From Clitoria ternatea (lineage: Eukaryota; Streptophyta; Magnoliopsida; Fabales; Fabaceae), in assembly GCA_037962975.1 (NCBI GenBank), contig CM075675.1, forward strand, positions 6,272,001 through 6,336,000: DNA of 64,000 nucleotides. The letters are read 5' to 3'. The notes below the pieces were generated by a model that was not told the DNA's origin, did no database searches, and saw nothing but the letters and a program-made list of their open reading frames with translations. Every line of letters begins with the position of its first letter. The stretch's first letter is position 1. Of this stretch, positions 31,861 to 43,800 are shown one piece after another. The translations under genes and the position numbers were made by a program.

Positions 31861-32929
31861 AATAATATTGGTTAACACACCATAAAAGTTCTCCTTCAAC
31901 TTCCCATTTGTTCCTTTCACACAAACCTTAATGGATCCTGAACAAATTCCTATTATTATTGTTGGTTCCAATACTACACTACAAGATTCAACGGTAAAAT
32001 TATACCCACATTATATGGAGAATGGTAGGTAAGTCACCTTTCATTCCTCAATAATACGAGTACAACTCTATACAGCACACTTACATTAAAAAGTACAACT
32101 TTATAGACAATGTAAGAAGCACATATATAAATTTATATATTATTTTGCTTTTTTAAAAGCTTCCTATTGAATTTATAACAAATTAAACATTGACATTTTC
32201 CTTTTTTTATACAAGAAAAATTGAATGTGTTCCTTAAAAATATTTACACTGGATCCATGCATCGCATCTATTACTCTAAAATGGTCACTTTTTTCCTTGA
32301 AAATTTAATGCAAACATTAAAGGAATCTCTCCTTGGCATATATCAATGGACCAAATGTATCTCATTTATCACACAAAAGGAGTATATCAAGTGCAATTAA
32401 AATTCCTACATTGCTATCACAAATGTAGCATCAAAAGATCAAATGAATGACAAATATAGCCAAAGAACTACAAATTAAGGAGGTAAAAAAACAAGAAAAT
32501 ACAGATTTACATAAATACACAAAGAACTAGAGAGGAGGCATGCTAAACATTTTACAAAAAGTTACAATACCTCTTCTTTATTTATTTTATTTACAAATGA
32601 ATTGGGAACTACCTACAAATTTAAGCCATAATTCATGCATAGCCACTTTCATCACTATACACAAAGGATGTCATCAGATTTTACCTATAAACTAAAATAG
32701 GAATAACATTTTACAAGCATAAATGACATTTTACAAGAACCTCTTATATATTATTACAAATAGTACTAGATCCCTACAATAACAATAAATACATAACATG
32801 GGTTTAACTATTCTTAGTAGTCTATATAACAAAGACCAAGCTACCCAAAAACCCCTTACAAACTACTGAATCAGTAACTTATAAGATGCATTAATAATCC
32901 CAAACTACTAAATAGTTGAATTAGAAATA
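31861..32929. other. Interior of CACTA transposon B, no coding sequence kept
   Basis: About 1.1 kb of AT-rich sequence between the leader-like region and the transposase C-terminus. The bulk of TNP2 (its tnp2 and DUF4218 parts) is absent, so a large internal deletion is implied. Confidence 0.4.
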
Positions 32930-33306
32930 AAAAGGAGGAAGAAGAAGAGGTGGGGAATAGAGGAGGAAGGAAACAGAAGAGAGGGAGAGACTCACAAGAG
33001 AAAAGAGCTTGTTGTCTCGTGACCACCGTCATTGGTGGCGGCAAAGAAGGGGAGCTTTAGAGACGGAGGTTGAGAGAGTTTTGTTAGGGTTTGGATAAAA
33101 AGAAAGGGGAAAATGGGAAGGGCTTCTTCCTCGATTAACTGTTTTGACTTAGCAACGAACCCTTGTTCTGTCGCCCACCCCGTCACTAAATAAAAGACAC
33201 GTGACATGTGGCAAAAGCTAACTGGAAACTTATGCATGTGTCTACACCTAGCGGCGGAACCTCAACCTCATCACTATATGATAGCAAATGAGTGGCTCCT
33301 GTAGTG
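32930..33306 (-). mobile_element. CACTA transposon B, terminal region
   Basis: The right edge ends GGCTCCTGTAGTG, i.e. CACTACAGGAGCC on the reverse strand, a typical CACTA terminus. Inward, on the reverse strand, come GC-richer subterminal words (GCCGCTAGGTG, GTTCGTTGCTAAG) and then a CT-rich leader-like tract (32930-33000). The bases after the end are ACA; I found no partner end with the same duplication. Confidence 0.55.
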
Positions 33307-33329
33307 ACATGCCATCTTAGACTTCAATA

Positions 33330-33960
33330 GATATCCATTAGCTACTAGGTTTGCGACAAGCTCAACAACGGCCAGGGGGAAGTTACAAGCGATGACCTAC
33401 TCTCGCGTCGCTACGACATTAAAATTCCTTCTAATTTTTTGGTTGGCCTGTCAAACTTAGTGACGAGATTAGCTATGAAACCTTTTTCGCATGCCAAATC
33501 AAACCAGTGACAAGCTCCATAACGCCTTTAAGGAGGTTATTAACGACGACCACTGCTTACCCTCACTAAAGCCATTAAATTTCCCTTTCATTTTTTCGTT
33601 GGCTCGCCAAGACTAGCAATTGGATCAACTATGGATAACTTTTCATATACTAAATAAAGACCCAAGACTGGCCTTGACATGCCCTTGGGGAGGTTATCCG
33701 CTAGCAATAGCCACGTCTCTCCATCACTAGACCCATTAAATTTCCCTATCATTTTTAGGGTGACCTACTAGGACTAGCGATGAGATTAGCTACGGATGCC
33801 TTTTCACATACCAAATCCAACCAGAGAAGAGATCAACAACATCTTATGGGAGTTTACTAGCGACGACACTACCACATTGTCACCAATGTATTCCACCCAG
33901 CGACGGGCTTTGTGACAGAGGTTAACAAATTCTTATAGCAATGGTAATATTGTCGTTTCT
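33330..33960. repeat. Tandem ~156-160-bp subterminal repeats
   Basis: Three full and one partial diverged unit. Each has a TTAGTGACGAGATTAGCTA-like word, a GGxxGGTTAxxxxCGACGACC word and a CATTAAATTTCCCT-like word (near 33417, 33573 and 33733; spacing about 156 and 160 bp). The GCGACGA/GTCGCTA content is like CACTA subterminal repeats, so this may be the end of another CACTA element next to the terminus at 33306. Confidence 0.65.
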
Positions 33961-34884
33961 ATTATTTTACTATTGTAATACTCACTGTAAAAATAAAATA
34001 AAATGTTAGGATCCTATGATGGTCATAGCGATGGGCCATTGTAGTTATATATGAACCCAACACCAGCAACGACGATGGTGAAGGTTGTTCAATAAATTTA
34101 GGCAATGGATCCTCCCATGTATGCCTTTTCCCTGCCATTGGCAGGTCAATTAGCCTTACTTCAAAATTAAACTCCTTAAAACACAACATTTCACTACTTC
34201 TATCATTACTTTTCCCCCTAACCTTCTCTCTTGTCCTTATATATATTGGTCATTTTGCCTTTGGTTTAATATGGTTCTCTATTTTTTTTCAAATTGATCT
34301 CTTATCATTTGAAAAAGTTTCAATTTGATCCTTCAATCACTTTTGAATTAACACCGTTAGTATGTTTACAATAGTAATGAGAAAACTTGAAAATTAAAAA
34401 AATAAAATTCTCTTACCTAAAATTCAAACTTGTAACCAAGGAGTTATCAATTTAGCCCATGTTATCAATTTTAGTGTGTTAATATATAGTTCTTATAACC
34501 GTTATCAATCTAAGAACAAAATTAATAATAAAAAAATTGAAGCTGAAATAAATTAAAAATACATAATATCATAGACATATAATGCAATTATATTAATAAA
34601 ATTAACAGTAAAGACTGGATAATAAATAAAATTAAGACTAAATCATAAGAAATTTTTTATTAAAGGATTAAATCCAATTCTTAAAAATTTTAAAGGGACT
34701 AAAGACTTCCCTAATCAAAAGGCGAATCTTGATCTCTCGGTCCACGCTAATTTTAAATACGAGTTTGTTTTTAATTCTTTAAACAAAATCTTTTCCTACA
34801 AAAGATTAATTTAATCCCAAACACACGAAGTAATCTTCACTCCAACAAACCAAAAACTCAAAGAAACTCCCCAATCTTTCCACC
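33961..34884. other. Gene-free sequence, includes CXE-2 promoter region
   Basis: AT-rich with no recognised gene. The last few hundred bases should act as the CXE-2 promoter. The nearest AT-rich candidate is TTTTAAATACG near 34750, but no clear TATA box could be chosen. Confidence 0.45.
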
Positions 34885-37800
34885 ATGTCGAATGAACCAT
34901 CCCCAAAATCTGAAACGACCATTGATCCACACCAACACCTCCAAATCCTACGCAACCCAGACGGCACATTCACTCGTTTGGATTCTCCATATCCACGCAC
35001 CTCACCCTCTTCAGACCCCACTCTCCCAGTTCTTACCAAAGACCTCACCATTAACCCATCAAACAACACATGGCTTCGCTTATTCCTACCCAGAATAGCA
35101 CTATCCTCGTCCAAACACAAGCTACCCCTCATTGTCTTCTTCCACGGTAGTGGCTTTGTCCTGTTGAGTGCAGCATCTACCATATTTCACGATTTTTGCG
35201 TACACGTCGCGGATGCCGTTGAAGCCGTCGTTGCCTCCGTTGACTACCGCCTTGCGCCGGAGCACCGGTTGCCGGCGGCGTACGATGATGGCATTGAAGC
35301 GTTGCGTTGGATCGGAAGTAGCCAAGATGAATGGATTACGCAATTTGTTGATTATTCTAATTGTTATCTCATGGGCAATAGTGCTGGGGCCACCATAGCC
35401 TACCATACAGGTTAGAAAAGATATTTTTTATTTTTAATACTGTTTCTGATTTTAAATTTGAACAAATTTTAATGATTGTTTTTCAAAATATAAACAATTA
35501 TACTTTTTCATGTTATTAAATACATATGTAAATAATTACTTCAAATTAAAATTTTTAATATGCATAAAATTATTTTATCTTATTTATATTTGACAGCAAT
35601 AACTATTTTTCTATTTGAAATAACTACATTATATTTAATTAGTGTGGTTTCGAATTCTTAAATGAACAAATGTGCAGAAATATATAGTTACTTTTTAAAT
35701 ATAGATATATAATTATAGAAACAAAAAGAATATTATTTTATGCTATAATTTGTTAGGTGTTTTTGATATATATGTACCATCTTTCATTACCTAAAAAAGG
35801 TGTACCATTTTCTTGCCGGTTAAGAAATAAAAAATTTTTATTTAAAATTAATATTATATTCCATTCAGTTGTCGAAAGTGTTTAAGAGAAGAAAAAATGT
35901 GAGAAAAGAATAGTATGAAAAATATTAAAAATTAAGTGTTGTTTGGTTGATTAAAAAATTAAATAAAAATATCCTTTTAATGTTTGATTCACTTGCAAGA
36001 AATATGAATAAAATGTGTGAAAAATTAAATTATAATATAATACCCTTAAATATTTTATGGTTGGAAAAATAAGAAAATAAGAGCACGATAGTTATTGAGA
36101 TATAAGGATAAGTTGTTGGAACATTTTCTCACATTCTATTGTAAGAAAAATTTTAACTCATTGAATCCATCATTAACTATTATATTTCACATATAAGATA
36201 ATTTATCAAACCAAACCATCATAAGTTTTTAGTTTTTACAGACCCGGTGCTCCCAACTCTTCTCTTTTTCTCCTATTATTCGTTATTTTCAATTCAATCA
36301 AGCTAACACAATTTTTAATAAAAATTTCTTATTTATTTATTTTTTAATGTAAGGGTGCATAAATTAGATACTTCATCTGCTCTTTAAATATAAGAGAAAA
36401 TGGTAAAAACACATAAATTAATATTTAAAATAATTATGTAAATGAATTAATTTTTCCCAAGAATATCCTCAAATAAAGTTAAAATAGGAAAACATGACTT
36501 AATACTCCTTCATCTTTTTTATAAGACTCTATTATATAATTTCACTAAGTCTAAGAAATGTAATTAGGGATGATAATATAAATCTGGCCTACAGGCCAAC
36601 CTGTCTAGCTCGTCAAAAAAAGTCAGGTCGAATTAACCTTTAAAGTCCACTTTTTTTGAATAAGCTCGGTCTGTTTTGACCCGTTAAAATATAGCCCTGA
36701 CAGACTGAGCCGGGCTGACCCATCAAACCTCTATTAAAATATTTTTTATATATATATTAATACTTAAGTTCCGTGTTGCTGTTGCTCTGCACGTCCCACT
36801 CACTCACGTTGCTGTTACCCATTCGCTTGCTCCCTGTTGCCACGTTATTCTCCCAGTTAATTTCATTTCATTGTCGCTGAGACAAATGTATTAACAAGTG
36901 AAATGTGCAATGGTGAACAATCAAAGGCGGTATAAAATACAAAACATTTAGCAAGTGAAATTCTTTTTCAATTTAATTTCTCTTTTCAATCTGCCACTGC
37001 TAAACTATTCTTGGAATTAATTTTGATGATTATTGTTTTCATTTAATGTAAATATAATTTAAATTTTTAATGAAATAAATTGGGTTAATTATAAAATAAA
37101 ACTAATTTTAAAAAAAAAGTGAAGTCTAGTTTTTATATCTAAAGCTTTTTTAAAAAAAAGACCTAAAAATAGTTCAAATTTAAAATAAAAATAGCATGAG
37201 TAATTTAGAAAAAAAAGGGGCCGGCCTATTTAGCTAGTGGGCCACATAGAATACGGGCCGGGACAATGTTTCTAGCATATTTTCCTATTCTAGCTTGGCC
37301 CGGCCCAACCCGTATATTTTGATGGGCTTATGAGGGCCTTAGCCCGTTTTGCCACCCTAAATGTAGTTATTCTAGGTAAATGCATTTAATATGTCAATTA
37401 TTCCTACTATACTTCTAAAATTACCTTCATATTAATAAAGAGAAAATTTTATTTCATCTCTTTCTATCTAACAGTTTGGAGAGAAAAGAAACACACTTAT
37501 TAAAAAATGTAATTAATGCTGTTAATCCAAATTAAACAATTTAATGTTTTTCTATTTTATTTTTATCTCTTACTTATTTATTAATTTTAAAATTCTTTTT
37601 ATTTTTAATATCAATAAGTGTATTATTATAATAACAACAATTCATATTCTCTTGAAATTATAAATAAATAATTAATACTTTCATGAAATTTTAAGTAGGT
37701 AGTTAAATAAAAACAAGATTTTTGTCTTTAAATGGACGATTAAATAGAAACGAATAGAGTATTTTTCAATTTCCATTGGTATCAAGAGATTGAAGATGTA

Positions 37801-40800
37801 TTCAATAAAGACATGTGTTATAAGAAATAATAAATGCACATTGTAATTTAAAGGCCTTATGAAAATGAGCAAAAACAATTCAAAGTAAGGTCTTGTGAAA
37901 ATGACTAGACAAAGTAGCCTTTTCACTCTCTCATAATAAATAATAATAAGGGGTATAAAAAGAAATCCATCAATAATTTACCTAGGAATAAGTAATTATC
38001 TTTTATATTTAGAACCAATAAATAACTATAATTTGTCTCTTATATTCAGGAGACCAGGTAAAATTATTATTTTTTGCTTTAGTGCTTTTAAGATACTAAT
38101 TAAAAAATGGTTGAAATATACTTTCATCCATCTTAAAATTTAGGGTTTAGTAAAAAGCCCACTAAAAAAGAATAATTTGAGCCCTTACAATTTTTAGGGT
38201 TGTCCAAAAATGATCTTTCGTTAGAATTTTCTGTTAACTGACGAGGCATGTCAAATGTTTGTGCCACCTCGACAGTAGTACATTGTGACCATGTGTCAAA
38301 ACAAACTAATTGTCAACAGTTAAGATTCTAAATCGCTAACAATAGTTTGTATCATAAAAGTGAAAGATGCTGAAGCATTGTTTGCGATTCAAACCTTTAA
38401 CCACTAATAATACTCCAATATATTCTCTCTAGCATTTTCCTAAACACCTTACAAGCATAACAAGAAAGCAAAGGGAATCAAAAGATTTCTTCTGCCTAAT
38501 TATTTTCAAAACCTTGCTCAAACATTGAAAATTGATGTTTGATTCCATCAATCCAACACAATATCTTAATTAACATAATTGTAGTAAACATTGGTGGTTC
38601 AAATCTACATTAGATGAAGATTCACACTTTTCAATAAAAAATAAAACTTTTAACAGATTAGGAAACAAATCAATCCCTTAACCAAAACCTTTTGTCAAAA
38701 ATAACTAGTCCATTTCAAATCAAGCAACATGAATTTATTATCATAATCTACAAAATATTTGAAAATAGAGGAAATGTTCAATAGAATTCTCAATATCAAA
38801 ATTAAAAATAGGTTGAAAACCCTATGGAAGATTGAAAACTTTGGATGAAATTGAAATAAAAAATCATCTCGTATCTTAAATTTGAAATTGAAAACCTAAA
38901 AAAATCATCCTTAATAAAAGAATCAACCTAATAAAAAATAAATTAGAACCTTTTTACAAACAGAGAATCCAAACCCCATCAACCTTCATTGTGTTGTACC
39001 TTTATGACATTTCCCCATTAAGCGATCAAGCCATATCCCCTCCATTCGCCATCGTTGAGACCTCCGTAATTTTGCCACACATCGATGGTCATCAAAATCA
39101 GAATCATTTTCTAGACCTTCTTTCCTTCGTTTTCAAGATCCACACTTGCCTATGTGAAACCTTTTGGAAGTCACCATTGGTGTTCAAGGGATGAGAGGGT
39201 GTACTTAGGGTGGTGGTTTGGTGGAAGTCTCAAATGAATGGAGAAAGAGAAAGAAAAATATTGAAGCTTGAAGTTTGGACACAATAATGATGATATGTCA
39301 GGTGAAGATACAAATGGGAAGAAGAGGAAGATGCAGTGACTTTCTTTCTCTCACAACGATGTTAGGGTTTTTTTTATTTGTGAAATTATGAATGCGGGGT
39401 AAGGGGTATTAAAAGGGTGATGATTATTATCAACAGTTAAAATTGTAAACCATAAACAATGCAATTTCATTTAAAAAAAGTGACATGTGGTGATTATATG
39501 TCACTGTTGAGATGACTAATGTTGAGATGACATAAACGTTAGTCACCTCAACAGTTAACAAAAAAATTCTAACAAAAGATTATTTTTTGGAAACCTTAAA
39601 AATTTCAAGAGTTAAAATTATTCTTTTTTATAAGGAGATTTTTCATAAACCCTAAATTTTAAGGGGGTTAAAACTCTATTTTAATCATAAAAAATTAACT
39701 AACTAACAATTACAGAAGAACAAAATGTTCAAGGTTTCAAAATAATTTTAATTGAACTTATGACTCGGCCTATAAGACTCGATTATGTTACCAATTGAAT
39801 TACAACTCATTCGTAAATTGTCACTTTACATAAAAAATAAAGATTTTAGATACAATTTAGAATATTAATAGTATTAAAATACATAAATTTTTTAGTTGTT
39901 CTTATATACTAATATTACTATTGCTATATTATATTTTTTTAGTTTATCCTCGAGAAATAAATATTTTTAATTTTAGAGTTTAACTTTGAATGAGAGAGTA
40001 AAATTGAAAATGAAATTATTTTTTGAAAAAATCAAAACAATAACTATCCTCCTAAAAATCTATGTACCTTTATAAGAATGGAGTTATAATAAGCAATAAA
40101 AGAAAAATTATATACTAATAAAAGGAAAATGTTAAATATTTCTTTAAGAACATTAGTAAAAGAATCAAAATAAAAAAATTATTGAAAAATATCATTAATA
40201 TGCACTTATTCTTATTTATACGCAATCTCATTGTAATTTATAATAAGAATTTTTCACTTTTAATTCTTTAAACAATATTTTAAGAACCCTAGCTAACCAA
40301 ATTATTAAAGTGCTAAAAGTTTGAGGGAGTTGTGGGTCCCTCTTGTTAATCATCATATCTTCTTCTTTGGATTTATTATTCTTTATGTTTATAGTTTGCT
40401 TGAGTTAGTTTCTTTTTTTCCTTAGTTTGTTGGCTTTCTTTGTTAACTTTTCTTGGGCTCTTTATATAGCATCTTTTTCTTTGTTTTATGTAAGTATTTT
40501 GATCAATGCATTTTCTCATATCTAGTAATTAGTCTTTAAAGCTTTTTCTCTTCTATCTCATATTCTTGGTTCGTCCCTTTGTTTCATATATGCCAAGTCT
40601 AAAAGTTGACGTGGTATCAGACCTTTTCCTAAGAGGCTCTACTGCGTGTCAAACTATGATTCTTGCTTAAAGACTTTGTTCAATTCATTCGTTCTCTTTT
40701 GGTTTGTGGTTTTGTGGCTTTTGATTCTTGAAGCCAATTTCATCCGCTTTATTTGATTCATTTTTTTTTATTCTTGAAGTTGTTTATGGCTTTCAATTCT

Positions 40801-43800
40801 TGAAGCCAATTTTGTTGACTCCATTTCTTTTTTGATTTATGACTTTCAATTCTTGAAGCTATTATTTTACGAACACAATTTGAAAATTCAATGACTTAGA
40901 GTGCTCTAAGGCTGGACACTGCATCTGAGGTATGGAAAGATTTGAAGGAAAGGTATTAGCAAGGAGATATCTTTAAAATTTGAGTTGCAAGAAGTTTATA
41001 CCTTGAAGTACAGTGGTTCATCTATAACTACTTAGTTTACCCAATTGAAAGGGTTATGTTAAAAGCTTGAAAATCTTAAACCGATCCTCGGATGCATATG
41101 TCCAGTGAAATGTACATGTGAATATCAAGAAATATAGGGATAAAGATTATGTAATAAGATTCTTGAAAGGGCTCCATGAGCAAATTTTTAATATTAAGAT
41201 CTCAGATAATGCTAATGGATCCATTACCAACAATCAACAAGGTTTTGTCTTTGCTTATGCAACAAGAAAGACAATTTGGTGTTGTGGTTCCTAAACCTCA
41301 AGCATTGGCTTTCATCAGTAGAGGCTCAGGAAGAGGAAATTAAAAAGGTGGTAGGGGATAAATGTATAACCATAGGGGTTGAGGTTAAAATGGTAAAGGT
41401 ATAGTAACAAAGTTTTTTCTTATTATTGAACAATTAGCCTCACTATAGATTCATGCTACAAAAAGAATGGATACCCTCTACATCTTAAGAAAAATTATTC
41501 AACAGCTAATTGTATAGTTGAGGATGCAGATGGTGAGGCTGATGACAAAGTTAATATTATTTCCCAAAGGGAAATGAGAGGAATTTCAAGCTTGGGTTTT
41601 ACACTAGAGCAGCATAAGGCATTACTAGCATTGATCCAACAAGCAAGGAACCACTCTATAAATCAAATAACTTCTGGAAACACTTTTAAGAGTCTTGGTT
41701 CACATCCATCAGGTATGATATGTAACCTAGCCAATTTCCAAAAATCAAACTCCTGGATCATTCATACAGGAGAAACTAATCATGTATGTAATTCATTGGA
41801 ATGATTTCATACACATAGACTAATCATACCTATCTCGATCAAATTACCTAATGAAAGTAAAGTTAGCCTAAATCTCTAGGACTATTTTCTTCACCAAATT
41901 CCTATACCTCATAACTATGCTTTATACCTAGCTTTAATCTCAAATTATTTTCTTTCAAAATTGACAAAACCAATGTCCTGTAAATTCATTTTCTATGCTT
42001 CTCATGTCGGATCCAAGATCCTAAATCATTGAGGATGATTAGTATAGCTAACACGTATTCAAAGTTGTATGTGATGAGTCCTTTAAAGCAATTTTTCTCA
42101 GAATTAGGTCAATATAATTTCCATTCCTGTAATAATAATAATTGGCATGTTAGGTTTCGACACTTATCACATTAGAAACTTACTCATTTAGAAAAGTAAT
42201 ATTCTTGCATTGTTTGAAAGGACAAAAGATTCTTGTGAACTTTGTTACTTTGGAAAGCGAAAAAGATTGCCTTATAACAATAATGAAATTGTAACCTCTA
42301 AGATTTTCGATCTACTGCTTATAGACATTTAGGGCCCTTTATTTGTTCCTTATGTTTTTTGCCATAAATATTTTCTAACCATAGTTGAAAATACTACTAG
42401 ATTTACATGGATATACCTCGTGAAACATACTACTGTATACAATCCTTCACCGATTTAGTAGAGACATAGTTCAATAATTAAGACAATTAAGACAGATAAT
42501 GGCAAATAATTTGACATCATGAACCGGTATGCCTTTAAGGGGACTATGCACCCAAAAAAATCTTGTGTGGAAACCCCACAACAAAAGTGGAGTAGTCGTA
42601 AGAAAACATCAGCACATACTAGGCATTGCTAGAACACTTATGTTTCAATCTAGTACACTAAGTCATTCTAGAATCATGCCACTTCACATGTTCACCTAAT
42701 AAGCAGGTTGCCAACCAAGTTCTTAAATAATAAAACACCATGTTTTGCATAATGGCACCTTAGCTAATATTCAAACCTAGAAGCCTTTGGTTGTTTGTGT
42801 TTTACTTCAACCATCAATTCTCATAGAAGAAAACTTGACTCTAAAGCAAGAAAGTGCATGTTCTTAGGTTTTAAGCATAAAACCAAATGATTCTTAGTGT
42901 ATGACCTAAAAAAATAAAGAAATATTCCTATCCGCAAATGCCATATTCCATGAAAATTTCTTTCTAATGAATGACATCAAATAAAAACCAAAAACATCAT
43001 ATCTTGATCACCAAGCCACATCTAGCCTTTTGATATTGACATGATTAATTATGATTTGGAGTAACAACATAATTTAACTACCACTAATGCACCTAACAAT
43101 GAGCACGTTCACTCTATAATTGATGTTTGCCAACAATCACTTAAACCAAAAGATCCAATAGAGAAAGGTATCCTCTGTCTTATTTAAAAAATATCACTAC
43201 ACACTAGCTATGGCAGATGCTTCATCACATCATCCATATGCTAGGTATCTCATTTCATTTTTTGTCATATGATTCATTTTCCACATTACATAAACATTAT
43301 CCATCTGTCAAGTATCCTATTTCATCTTTCATGTCATATGTAGGCTTTAGATGCAAATCACAGTTAGGTACTAATCCCGCTTCCTCTAGGAAAGAAACTG
43401 ATTAAGTGCAAGTGGTTGTTTAAAACCAAACATCATGCAGATGACAACGTCGAAAGGATAAGGACAGGCTTGTTGCCAAAGGCTTTACACAAATTGGAGT
43501 GATAGATTTCTTGGAGACATTCAGTACCACTAGTGTAGAAATAAGATATAAACACAGTTAAACTGGACCTTTAAACACGATTCCAAAATTGTGTTTGTTC
43601 CAACTGTGGTAATAGATATGGGTTTTTAATCACGGTTGTCAACTGTGTTTAAAAATGTCCTTTAACCACGATTGTTCAAAACTATGTTTAAAAGTACTAA
43701 CATTTAAACACAGTTATGCCCATAACCTTGGTTAAATGTGACTACTTTTAAACACTAATATGGTAATAACTGTGCTTGAAAGGGACATTTAAACACAGTT

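Noticed and set aside
31977..33306. A 1.3-kb CACTA element between CACTACAAGA (31977) and CCTGTAGTG (33306)
   Set aside because: Ends agree only in the first ~10 bases, flanking triplets differ (CTA and ACA), and no subterminal repeats are seen at 31977.
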